A stretch of DNA of 64,000 nt. Source: Spirometra erinaceieuropaei (Eukaryota; Platyhelminthes; Cestoda; Diphyllobothriidea; Diphyllobothriidae). A program made the translations under genes and the position numbers. Below are positions 12,040-24,000 of the stretch, one piece after another. The DNA lies in assembly GCA_902702965.1 (NCBI GenBank), contig CACRXP010000015.1, forward strand, positions 2,266,013 to 2,330,012. The letters run 5' to 3'. Numbering within the stretch: position 1 is the first letter of the stretch; every line of letters begins with the position of its first letter. The notes under the pieces were generated by a model. It did no database searches. It saw nothing but the letters and a program-made list of their open reading frames with translations, and was not told where the DNA came from.

Positions 12040-13260
12040 CAAAAGAGTTGTGAAAATAGACGGCGTTGCTACGGGCTCGCCTCTTGGACCTTTCTTAGTC
12101 GATGTCTTAATGGGCGAGCTGGAGAGATTTCAACTAAGCGATCAGATCAAAAAGCTTAAACATTACGGTCGCTACGTTGATGATATCTTTACGATTGCAA
12201 CCACAGAAACCGACGTTGCTGCCCTCCTAAATGCTGTAAACCGAGCACATCGATCGATCAAATTCACGTTGGGGATGGAATCGGCCGGTTTGCTTCCTTT
12301 CTTAGATGTCCTTCTAAACAGGAGATCTGACGGTAGCATCCGAAGGAGCATCTATCGGAAGAAAATCTGGTCTGGACAATACACCAACTTCGCTAGTTTC
12401 ATACCTCTCTAATAAAAACGAAATCTAGTCAGGTGTTTGGCACAAAAGACTAGAAAACTTTGTTCAACAGATGGTATCGAGGAGGAACTTAAAAAATCCA
12501 GAACTTGCTTTGCGAAAACGGGTATCCTGACAGGTTCATTGCAAAGAACCTTGCCGAACGACTCGCAAAACCCACCACAATGACCGCCGAGAAAAAACGT
12601 TGTTCCTTAAAGTCCCTTTCCAAGGAGACGCTGAAAGTGAACTCCTAAGAAGACGCCTTGACCAAGCTACCTTGGGAACCTTCCCAGCAGCGAGGGTTCG
12701 CATATCACTCCTTACTAACCCTATTATACGCAGAGAAGGCAAAGATAGGCTGCCAACTCAGACCGCCTCAATGTGCATCTACGCATTCACTTGCTCCTGT
12801 GGAGCAGGTTATCTTGGTCGTACGAGTCGGCGCCTTTCCAAAAGAATACGAGAGCACCTTCCCGCATGGCTGGAAAAAGGTGCGCCATTTTCGCGCATGT
12901 TGTTGATTCCGGATATCGTGTGGACCCCGCGGAAGCATTTCGTGTGATTTATAAGGTCCCCTCGAGCTACCTTAAGTTACTGGGCCAGCGTCTGTTAGCA
13001 ACAGCAGAAGCGGCCGCCATCAGGTTACGAAAACCGACCCTATGCGCGCCCAGAAGAACCTCGTTCAGGCTTCGCGCTTACCGTGGTCAAAGGTTGACTA
13101 ACCGCATGCAACTTTCTGCGCCCTTCCGCTCTTGCCCAGCCTGTATTTTAAAAACTAACTTTTATCAACTTTTTCACTCACTGTACCCCTTCCTATGTAA
13201 CTGTATTAGCCTGACGAGAAGTTATCGAAAGCAACGCTCGCTCGCCAACTTTTCTTCGAA
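12040..13260 (+). pseudogene. Penelope-like retroelement remnant, RT plus GIY-YIG, frameshifted
   Basis: The RT part at 12056-12412 reads KIDGVATGSPLGPFLVDVLM and then HYGRYVDDIFTIAT, so the catalytic YVDD is intact, and continues to LLPFLDVLL. After a stop and frameshifts a second part at 12590-12900 reads KTLFLKVPFQGDAE, then the GIY-YIG nuclease start (MCIYAFTCSCGAGYLGRTSRR, LSKRIREHLPAWL). A further frame at about 12895-13060 reads VVDSGYRVDPAEAFRVIYKV. The protein would reverse-transcribe and nick target DNA, but at least two frame breaks make it non-functional. The same subfamily is at 62966. The tail at 13130-13260 ends in a CTGACGA...GAAAGC motif. Confidence 0.85.
13209..13250 (+). 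ncRNA. Hammerhead-like motif in a Penelope tail (subfamily 2)
   Basis: CTGACGA at 13211-13217, nine bases, then GAAAGC at 13227-13232. This satisfies CUGANGA...GAAA with at most a two-base-pair stem II (GA/UC). The same arrangement lies in the tails at 22446, 55417 (minus), 55581 and 63737. Activity is uncertain because stem II is so short. Confidence 0.35.
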
Positions 13261-13972
13261 ATGCAAAAAAGACTTCATTACGCGGTCTGGAAACAGCGTT
13301 CAGGGCTGCATTCAAACTCCCAGGCGTCCGCATAAGGGAACTCTTCAGAAACCTAGATAGTTGGTCGTCTTTCATAAAAGAGCATGTGTAATTAGAGATT
13401 CTCTAGAGTAAACATGAGACCCAGGAGAGTGAACATATCCGTCAACAGAGAGTACTGATGCACAAGCCTCTGAAGGAACAATGCGCCTGTTCAGAATCAG
13501 GGAGTAAAAACAAACGCCAGATAAGCCGACCGCATTCGATAAGACGTATTGAACACAAAAGTTCCAGAAATCGTGGGCACCGCAAAATGTCACTGAAGGG
13601 TTGGGGGCACTGTGAGGGTGTAAACAGAAACACCCGAGCGGGACCCAATGTGGTCTGGAAGAGGCGCACAGCGTTCTATTGGCTTACCGAAACAGACGAG
13701 CTTCATATTGGTGGCAAAGTTCATGAACAGACAACGAACAACTAGGCCGAAGTCAGGCAAGTTATAATGGCAGAAGGGACGGAGGTCAGAGAATGCGGAC
13801 AGACTGATACGGTGCTGCTTCGGGCTTATTCCGCCTTCATTCAGCCAATCACAGCCATGGTAACCGTTTGGGACCAGAAACACAAACATGAACCAGTACA
13901 CAACACAGATAGTCCACAATCGGGGCCCAGCAGATGGATCGTACACTCTTCAGCAGTGGTGGTGGCAGGAGT
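13261..13972. other. Unassigned stretch
   Basis: Overlapping short frames on both strands, none recognisable. It lies between a Penelope remnant and a long TAG microsatellite. Confidence 0.3.
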
Positions 13973-14244
<272 letters not shown>

Positions 14245-15011
14245 GCTGGGGATAGTGGGAAGAAGAGCCAGGACGTAAACGCATGCGAAGAAGGCCGATC
14301 GTCAGAGCGCCCTAAACTCTTGGCCTCCCGAAGTTTCCACTTTAAGCTCGGCCTCTTGATCCCACGACCCGGAGCGTCTATCCCGAAAGATGGAACCTGA
14401 CTGTTCGTCTACCCGCGAGCTTTCCGTGCTTCCACATGCGGTGGAGAGAGTAATTTACTTGTACCTTGAGCCTGGTACCGCTGCCTGACCTATCCAACCT
14501 CCTATGATGTCGCAAACAGTACGGCCCACGCATAAAGGTTGTAACAAGGCTCATTAACTTCGTCGAGAATTCCGTTCTGTTCGTGCGCCTTGTCGCTGTT
14601 GCACAGTTCCAGTGTTGAATCGACGATCTTTTTTCCTGAAGAGGGAGGTTGTGACTGTCCACTCCCTTGATCGTCACCACTTTGTCATGCTGTCCTTCTT
14701 TCCGCCTAAGCCCCTGTCGATCCTCTGCTGGGACCACGCAAGACTTGTCGCTGGCCTCGCGAGCGCTCGAAGCCAATCGACGCTGTTGCTTCGTTAATTG
14801 GCTGGCGGACATTGGCTGAGACCTCTGATTTGGGAACCTNNNNNNNNNNNNNNNNNNNNNNNNNNNNNNNNNNNNNNNNNNNNNNNNNNNNNNNNNNNNN
14901 NNNNNNNNNNNNNAATGACACACTGACCGCCTGTAGAGCTCCAAATTATTTAACAAAACGTCTGCTAACATCAACCCAGAAATACAGAGGGTAGACGGCA
15001 CGAAAACTTAC
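14245..15011. other. Unassigned stretch around an assembly gap
   Basis: Contains 74 N at 14840-14913. No exon is recognised. This is the start of the intron after NELFCD exon 10, and the next exon of that gene could be lost in or near the gap (a possible acceptor ctctacag reads on the minus strand just before it). Confidence 0.4.
14840..14913. other. Assembly gap (74 N)
   Basis: A run of unknown bases. Frames reading through it are meaningless. Confidence 1.
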
Positions 15012-18000
15012 CTGGCTCAGGTCTTCCATACCCTCGACAGCGGATCCGAGCAGATCAGTAACGAAGGCTAGGATCGCGGGTCTCAAGTAGGCGTTCACTG
15101 TGGACAGTTCATTTACCACAATGCAATAGGGCTTCATGGTGTCCAGATTAAGCTCGAAATCGACTCGCCTCGAACGGAATATAACCCACAGGAAACGAAA
15201 AACTCCAAAGGCAGCTGCCCGACAAGTCAGGCACTGCAATAGGGTGGGCAGATCACGGAAGGAACGCAGACTCACTCCGCTGCCGGTCATGTTGTTCCAC
15301 TGAGAAAATGGGGAGAGGGGTGAGAGGAAAACAGGGTGGGTCACGCGGAGATGGAAAAAAATTGCCCCAAACACAGCCAAAGAGTCAGGCAGTTTCGGTA
15401 GAATGGCCGGGACTTATTCGGATTTTATTGTCAACTGTCCTGCCTCCCAAAGCATTTTAAGCACTGAACGTGAGGGTAATAGGTCGTACGTAGCCCTGTA
15501 GTGGCTAAGCGAAGAGTGTACTCAGAGCGCTACAATCATCAAGCTGAACCCCCGTGTAGTAAGAGGAAAGGACAGAAATCAGCCGACTGTCCTGATAGTT
15601 CCTGAGATTGGTAGCAGCTGCTTTTGTAGGTGCGCGGGGAAGAGGCTCGAGTGCTGCTTCGCCGATGGGAGGGGGGAGTGTGTTCTAGTGGCGAGTGGGC
15701 AGCTGCGAATCTCTGGACGCACGTGCGTTCGAGTTGCAGTGGGTCGAGTGGCCTCAGGCCAGCACATCTGGAACAGTCAGCTGCAAAGGGGTGAGTGACC
15801 TTGAGGAAGCGAGGCGTTTCGCCAATAACATCAGACATACCCCTGATGGCTGCCGCGATAGGGTATGAGGAGAAAGTGTGAGAGATGCTGTGCAAGGGCG
15901 CGTCTGGAACTGCTGGCTGCGAAGGGGCGAATGACCTTAACGTTCCAGGGCGCCTTGACCAAGGACGCCAAACATGGCCATGATGGCTGTCGGCGACAGT
16001 CTCTCGTTGTTAAGGCAGTTCTCGAACAGTACGATGAATGCACAACCACAGGACTTAATGAACGAAACTCCTGCCCTATACAGGGTGGCGGGGTTGACAG
16101 GGAAAACTGTCAAGGACCATTAAAGTTGAGGAATTGCGCGTCGAATCTGCTTTCGCAAAGGGAACGGTCACAGGAGGAATGCAGCACACAGCGGACTTCT
16201 GTGTTCTGAAAAGATCTTAATTAACGGACACAGCTACAAAACAGTCTGCTTTTCACTAACATATGGCCCGAGTCAATGATACGGTTTGGACAAGTTACTT
16301 GTCGTCTGGCCTATGAGTTGCTGCACTTGGTCCGACGCTGTTGTTCAGACAGAGGCGTCCAGACGGACGTCTAGCCCAAATCTAGCTCGATAAACCCCCA
16401 CCAAGACGTGGAAGTTATTCTTTGACCTTCGATATTCAGTCTTTGTTGTTGGAGGAAAGGGTGGATCGGGCTCTCCAGATCTGCTGCTCCAGATTGTTAA
16501 ACATGGACAGGGACAATCCGTGACCTCATCAAAGTCGACTAGACCAGGCATGGTCACGGCCGTACCAGGCAGGGGAAGAGGAGATGCTCGGTCACGGCTC
16601 ATCGTGTTGGAGGGTGGGTGGCGGACAAGTAATATTCTGGGTGAGCGGATGTGGATTAGCGACTAGGACGCAGAGGGTCAGTAAGCTGTGCACGCAGGCC
16701 ACCATAGTGAACATCCCCGTTGAGATAGCGGTCAATACTGCCTGTGTTAGAGTACCGAATCTCGGGGAATTACCGAGTCTGTTTTGTGTTTGCCATGACG
16801 ATGATAGCTCGACCACCAGATCCGACGATGTCCACTGCGTGCTCCACAGCAAGGTGAAGCAGGCGCAGCCTCTACCGCATCCCCCTACTCCTCGCCACCT
16901 GGACCCGGTGCCAAAACAGAGTCAAGAAGATCAAAGGCGGAGAGAGCACAGGTGGATGGCGTGGCCGAACCCGCACCTTGGTGCTCCACTTTAAACCCAT
17001 TGATCCACTCGCCAGAGAAACAGGTGCCGGAGAACTACCAGCGCACACCAGGCAGAGAGGGCCATGGTTTGTCGATCATGACATAGCGGACACTCATCAA
17101 CCTTGGAGCCAGCCTCCCAATTGAAATGTCGATCACACCCAGTGGCGTGCGCAAAGACGAGGAACAAGAGGCCATTCCGACGGACAGATGTCATTCACTT
17201 GTTGATGCTGGTATCGTTTTTCAATCCGTGGTTAAAGCGTTGGACTCCTGACCATAAAGTCGCGGGTCGGAGCCTCATGGGTTGCGTGTGGCTGGCTGGT
17301 GACATCTAATTACTCAGAAATTGTTGTTCTACTCTAGCTTGTCTTTGTCCGTGATCTGGTCCAAGCCAGTTTTTCCGTATAGTTTATGGAAATACTACTG
17401 GATCTATAAAGGGATTGGAAGTCAATGGGAAGAATTCATACCGCTAGGGTTACCATTACTAGTGAGTGTCGGTTTCAAAGATGGCCATCAAGGCGCGTAT
17501 TCATATCTCAACATTCTGACGATTATGTTGCATGTCAATCAATATTTAACCAAACCTACGTTATTCTATTTAACGGAAATTATGCCGGAATGGACATTTT
17601 AGGCCTATTAGTCGTCATCCGCCAGACACGTCCGATTCCAGGTTTTAGGGAACCCGGGATTTCAACCTGGTACTTTTGGTTATCGAGTTCAAAGCTCCCC
17701 CCACTGAGCCACGAGCTTGATGTCCTGTCAGTTACGATCGGAAATGCTAATCATGTTGAAATTGCGTTTACTGATTGGGTTATAGGATATTCTCGTCCTC
17801 CACTGTCTTGAAGCCCAATGTAGCGTTCACGAAGGCAGTCGTATAGCGACCATTACAGAGCTCTCACGCATGTGATATGTACGCCGCTCAGCCCCCGTTG
17901 TGTGAAATCCTGGAGCCAGGTCGAGCATGCGGTGCGCGTAGACAAGGTCATTAGGATATATCAGCCACCGCACCCATTCCCCGCACCTGTCTACTGACTG

Positions 18001-21000
18001 GCTCGAACGGTGATTGGGGCTTGGGAATGGGGAGAGTAAGACCGACGACTCAGCGCATTTTCCTCACTATAAACAATCTGACGTGCTTGAAGCTATCACA
18101 GTGCGCTAAAAGCCGTGGCTTAGAAGGTTGCCAACTGATGGCAGAACTTGGACTTCGCAGCTGGCCCAGTGTTAAGTGTTTGTGCGCAGCGGCCAAGAGT
18201 CAGGCAGCAATGGCTCCTTCTTAATGTGGCCCTTATGGCACCCTCACTCCGTGGGATCCGAACGAGGTGCGACGGCACGCCTAGGTGGGACTTCGGCCGC
18301 GCCAGCCACTTTTGTTGTTATTGGTTAAAATCCTTGCTGTGTGGAACAGGGGGTGTAGAGTGGAGCGTCAAGGTGCGGGCTCGACCGTGCCATTCACCTG
18401 CGCCCTCTCCCGCCTCCGGTCCTCTTGACTCAGTTTTGACATCAGGTCCATGTGGGGTAGGGGAGAGTGCGGTAGACGCGGCGCAAGTCTGCATTCACTA
18501 TAAACTAAATCACGCGCAAGTCACCGTGCCTGCATCACCTTGCTGTGGAGCATACGGTGGACATTGTCGGAAACGACGGTGGAACTATCATAGCGACCAT
18601 GAACAAATACTGAACGGCGTACCGTCATAGACAAGGGAGACTGGGATGGCCATTCCTGGTTTTTTTGGCCGTCATCAGCGGCAATCATCGAATTGCAGGT
18701 TCTCCAAACCCGGAGTCGGGTATGGCTGGCCGATGACGACTGGTAAGCCAGAAACCGCTATTCTAGTATCCCCTATCTTTGCCGGTACTCCGCGTTCGGC
18801 ATATGCCCATGATGACTATGCGACTGCCTCGGTGGGCACTAGATTGAACCTCACGGCACAAAGGCACGAGCATATCCCGTAACTCGATATAGGAACACAA
18901 TTCCAACACATATTTATATATCGCAGGCTCCTTCCCCATAGTCTCAAGACAGGCTATCTGGGGAAGCCAAAATACAACGGGTCGGAACGGTATCCGCGAA
19001 CTGGGAGGAGACTTACGTGTCGGCATATGCGGCTGGCCTCCAGGACTTCCTTGCAGGCTTCAGCCACGCGACTCCGGTCTGAGGAGATGCGTCGTTCTGT
19101 GTCCGGATCAACCTCCTCTAGCGTGACCGCCGCGTAGGCGTAGAGGTAGGCGTACGTCTCTTGCTGCTCAACAAGTAGACGCTCCGAACTGGCAAACAGG
19201 GCATCCGCTAGCATGACTAAATGTCAGGGAAAAAAGGCAGATCATGTTTAGACAGGAAACTGGCGTCTCTAGGCAATGCGTTCTGACGCTCACACATCTC
19301 AGTAGTCTTTACCAGAGAGAGCGCATTGAAAATCCGAAGTGAAGCACTGCATGTCGTAGAGGTGGACCGACAAATAGAAGTGAGAGCCGGACAGCAGTTG
19401 CTTACGGTTAGTTGTTCATACTCCAGCCCAGGCCTGTCAACAGAAGCACACACGTGACACAGACCGTCCATGGATGAGGTCTAACCGACCAATCAGAAGT
19501 CCCATCAAAGCCGGGGTGACATCAGCGCTTTGCCATCTTTGTCAGTCAATCCCTCTGTTATCATGAGCTTGGTCACTATGTGACCTGGTCAGCGGTCGCC
19601 TGTTTGTGATCTCTGCTACAGTATGGCGGATGGTACTTGCCCCGTGCCTAGCCGTTTGAGTTAGGTCAAAACGTCTGAAAGCGTGAGTCGTGCCAGTATC
19701 CACAAACCATGGCCCCCGCAGCCTGGTATACGCTGGCAGTTCCCTGACACCTGGTTCCCTGTCGGTAGATGCGCCCACGCTCCCGCTGGGTATAAAGGTG
19801 GTGGGCATGGCTGCCCAGTCAACATCGTCGACCTTCTGACTCCCGTTGGGGTGTTGTTGTTGTTGTTGGTGAAAAATCCTGGTCATGTGTACGAAGTGGT
19901 TAAGGGGTGTGATGGCACGTCTGGGTGCGGATCCGGCAGTGCCAGCCACCTGTGCCCTCCCCCGCCTGTGGTCTTCTTGACTCTGTCTTGACACCGGGTC
20001 CAGGTGGGGAGTGGGGAAGAGAGAGTGCGATAAATGCTGAGCAAGTCTACCATCGCTGTAAACTTAATCACGCGCAGGTCACCGTGCCTGCTGCACCTTG
20101 CTCTGTAGCGAACGGTGGACATTGTCGGAAAAGACAGTCAAACCCATCTGAATTACTTCATAAGGAAAAGAGGAGCGTGTAAATCGGTGAGCAAGCATCC
20201 GCAAATTGATGCACAGCCTGGGGAGAAAGAGCTTAGGAGCACACCTTTGTGAATAGGCTCTACAAAACCTACCTACGAGTAGAGGTTGACGAAGGAGGTT
20301 GACCGGAGGCGGTGATTCTGATTTGAAGGCCTCATACAACTGAAAACGGGAAAACAATAGTATGATTGGGCGTAGAAGTCTTTCCTGGTGAATACTCAGT
20401 TCGCCCTTCGACATCGTCGGTGAAGAAAAATCTGCTCAGCCTGTCTCTGCTTCTTCTTAATTAATGTAGATTAGAGGCTAGTCTTGCCCAGGTACTTGCG
20501 CTAAAAATCCTCCATGTCCTTGTTTCCGCCAGTCCGCACTTTCTCCTGCAGCAGATCGTGGTTCCTGCCAAGCCCAATTTTTTCATCTCCGGGAATAGAC
20601 TTCAGTTATCGTAGGTAAAGCAGTGGGGGAGGGCTATGATTAACAGTTTGCCATAGTCATTCACACACAAGCCAAATTCAGTAGAACAAGGGATACGGAA
20701 TGCAGGCTTAGCGGAGTTTTGGGGTTGGGTTGAAGACGTCAGGACAGGACTTCCTGGGCTTTGGGGCTTTGGGGCTCAACTCTTTGTAAATTTTTTAAAA
20801 CCGGAGAGTTGCCAGGAGACCCCTGGTGAGCCGAACCCCTTGCAGCTGTTTTAGGCATTTACACAAAATTGTCAGACTAAGAGTCTGAGCCCTTAGTCAT
20901 AACGCGGGACTAGACCACTCGTGTTGGTGTGTCTATGTACGCGTAATGCCCGCGTAGCAGATGCGCTGGATCAACATGGGGGCCATACCGGATTCTGGCA

Positions 21001-24000
21001 GGCGTTATCGGAATTGCTCACCACAGCAAATGCAAACATTTTGGGGTGCGGCGGCAGAACCGGTGACCGGCAGACGTGGCGCACACCGGAAACCCTGCCG
21101 CTCCACCCCCCCCCCCCCATTGTTGTTCTTGGTTAAAAGACCTGGTCATTTACTGTATGGACCAGAGGGTGTGGAGTAGTACGCCTAGGGGCGGGTCCGG
21201 CCGTGCCAACCATTTCTTTAGTGGTTATGCAGCCGTTATGGTATTGAAGAGGGGGCTGGGCTTAAAAGTGGGCAAGGTGTGCTGGCAGTTTTCGCAACCG
21301 CAGTTGGGTACTGTAAGGTACGTGGATGTTTCTTCTCCTCTCGAGATCACCAAATATGGCCAACTATACAGGCAACTGGACGGCGTAGCGATGGGCCCAC
21401 CGCTTGGTCCGTTCTTCGCAAACATTTTCATGGGCAAAGTCGAGAAGACGAGACTACAAGGTGCTAATGATAACCTCGACTTCTACGGTCGGTACGCGGC
21501 CGATGTTTTCTGCCTTACGGATCATACCACCGGCACCGACACCCTGGTCCAGTGCGCACCCCTCGCTGAAGCTCTCTGCAGACAACGAATCATGTTCCTT
21601 GATGTCCTTCTGCACAGACAAGAGGATAGGTCTATCCAGCGTAGGGTATTTCAAAAGAAAACCTGGACGGGACAATATATTAGTTTTCACAGTTCTGTCC
21701 TCCTTCCCCCAAATAGCAAACGCAAATTGGTTCAGGGATTGACAGCTAGAGTGCGGCGTATCTGCTCCTCCTAAAACTGCTGAAGCAGATAAAAAGCAAA
21801 TTCGCGACATAATTCGCGAAAACGGATGCCCGGGGAGATTTATCCTGCGAAATATTGGAGGGCAAACTGCAAAGCCTATCATGACTCCCGTGGATCGGGA
21901 TACATTGACCGTACAACGAGATGCGAGGAAAATATTGCGTGAAGACATACCAGCCTGGCTGCGCACAGGCGAAAACAGATATATTTCGAGTTCTATTCTC
22001 GCACATCTTGTCTATACGAATCACCGAGTCGACGCCAGAGAAACCCTTCAGGTTGTCTACCAGAGACCAGCAGACTTCTCCAAAGGCCTCGCAAACGGGT
22101 GCTAGCCACAGCCGAGGCAGTGGCTATACGATTAGCGAACCCAGTGATATGCTGTCAGAAGAAGTTGACACAGGCGCTCTGTCTTCCGTGGCCAGCGCCG
22201 ACCCCTGACGGTTATTGCAGGCTGCCCCAACTTTCCGATGCCGGTGATGTGTACTCTACGTACCCGACTTACAAACATCACTCACAGCCTATGTCACACC
22301 TCCCCTCGCCCCCTTGACCCAATGACCATAATACACCGACCTCATCATGCGAGTGACGTGGGAACTACGACTGCTAATAAACCCTAAGACACTTTTAAAC
22401 CTTGTGAGCGTCTCATACTTTCAATTTCTATGCAACCGTATAGGCCTGATGATGAGTTACCGAAAACATGCGTTTGCCAAATTGATTTTTAAAATACGGT
22501 TCCGTTAGATCTCGACATGTAAATATGAAAAGATGTGTCATAGCTACTCGGTGCAAGCATGAAGCGTCAAGGTAACCAATGCGGTCCTCGTGGGATTTCA
22601 AATCTTACTGCCATGGCGTTCAAGGTCGCCAATGTGCAAGAAACTGACGTTTTGGTGGCATTAGTTGTTGGATGAAATTCTGTTCCAAATGGCCGTCGAA
22701 AAGGCAAATTTCTACCGTTATCGTCAGCCGATCATACCCGAATCCAGAGCTTCATGATTTTAACTTCCGTCAGTCGAATGCCGTTTAAAAAACCCAGCTC
22801 AAGTATGCTGGCAGCAAAGTTCTCCCAGCAGGCCCAAAAGGAGAACTGGAGAGGTTTATTCAGATACCATAGCAGCCAAAAGTTCAGACACGCGTGTTTC
22901 GCCGATATTCTGCTGCTGCATGGCAGGACTGGGAGGGGTTCGGCTCTTCAGTGGAACCCCCGGCATTCCCGTCTGCTTTCTGGCAGATACTCCAGTTTAC
23001 AAATTGCTGCTTTTTAATTTCCTCAGAAATTAACTGCAAACTTGTGGCTGGTTGCAATAAGCAGGCCACGATGAGAAAATGAATTGGACAGGCTAATCCT
23101 GACTGACTCAAACCGAAGTATAAATCAGAGTCGGGCGGCGCTAAAATAGTGGGCGCTCGCGTACGTGGTAACTGCCCACCCCAACCCGCCACCCACTCCA
23201 GTCATTCTCAGGAACAGGTCAGTGCATTAGGTTGGTGGCTTACCGCGTCAACGTGATGCGAGACGAGACGCTGTTCTCGAAGGATGGCCCGGGTGGCCTT
23301 AACCTCCTCCGGGAAGTCGCGGGAGTAACAGAAGTATACGCTGTACCGACTGACATCTCGATGCCTAAAAGTCGTCGAGACAAGGGGTTATGCGGAGCTG
23401 AGGCGGGGGCGTGGATTAGCAGTAGATCAGTAAGCTGGCTGGGGGGAGGAGCCCGCAAAAAAAAGAACGCTGACCTTCGGCAGGCTTCAGACTCCAGGAG
23501 CCAGCTGAGGCGACGGGCTGCGTTGTTCTTGGTGCGTCGAAAGAGGCACTGCAGAATGGCCTGAATGACGAGGTAGGTGTGTTCACTGTGGCATCCCATG
23601 TCCTGAAAAGGAAGATTTGCGAGGCTGTAGAGAAGGGGGTGGGATCAATGGCCGGCTGTAAATGCTATCCCTATTCGCTGTTTCCACTACTGAATGGTGA
23701 TTAGTACGCAGAGATGACTGGAACACCGATAGACTCTAGAGGTAATTGGTGATTGCAAAAGAATTAAGCGCCCCTTCGTTGGGCTGCGATGCTATTCAGC
23801 TATCTCAATTTACTATAAGAACTGCAAGCCACAGGCTCAGGATATATTGAACTCCTGAAGAAATTCGGTCGTCTGTTAGGTGTCTTTTCGATATTTCTGG
23901 GGAGAGCGTTGTTCATTTTCAGGAAGAATTCCAATTAGGAACTCTTACAGACTTAATTTTGCCCTCGTAGGTTTCACATGCTAAGTATCCTTAGATGCAT

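Noticed and set aside
14378..15001. A 207-codon minus-strand frame reading through the N gap
   Set aside because: It depends on unknown bases, and its readable ends show no domain.
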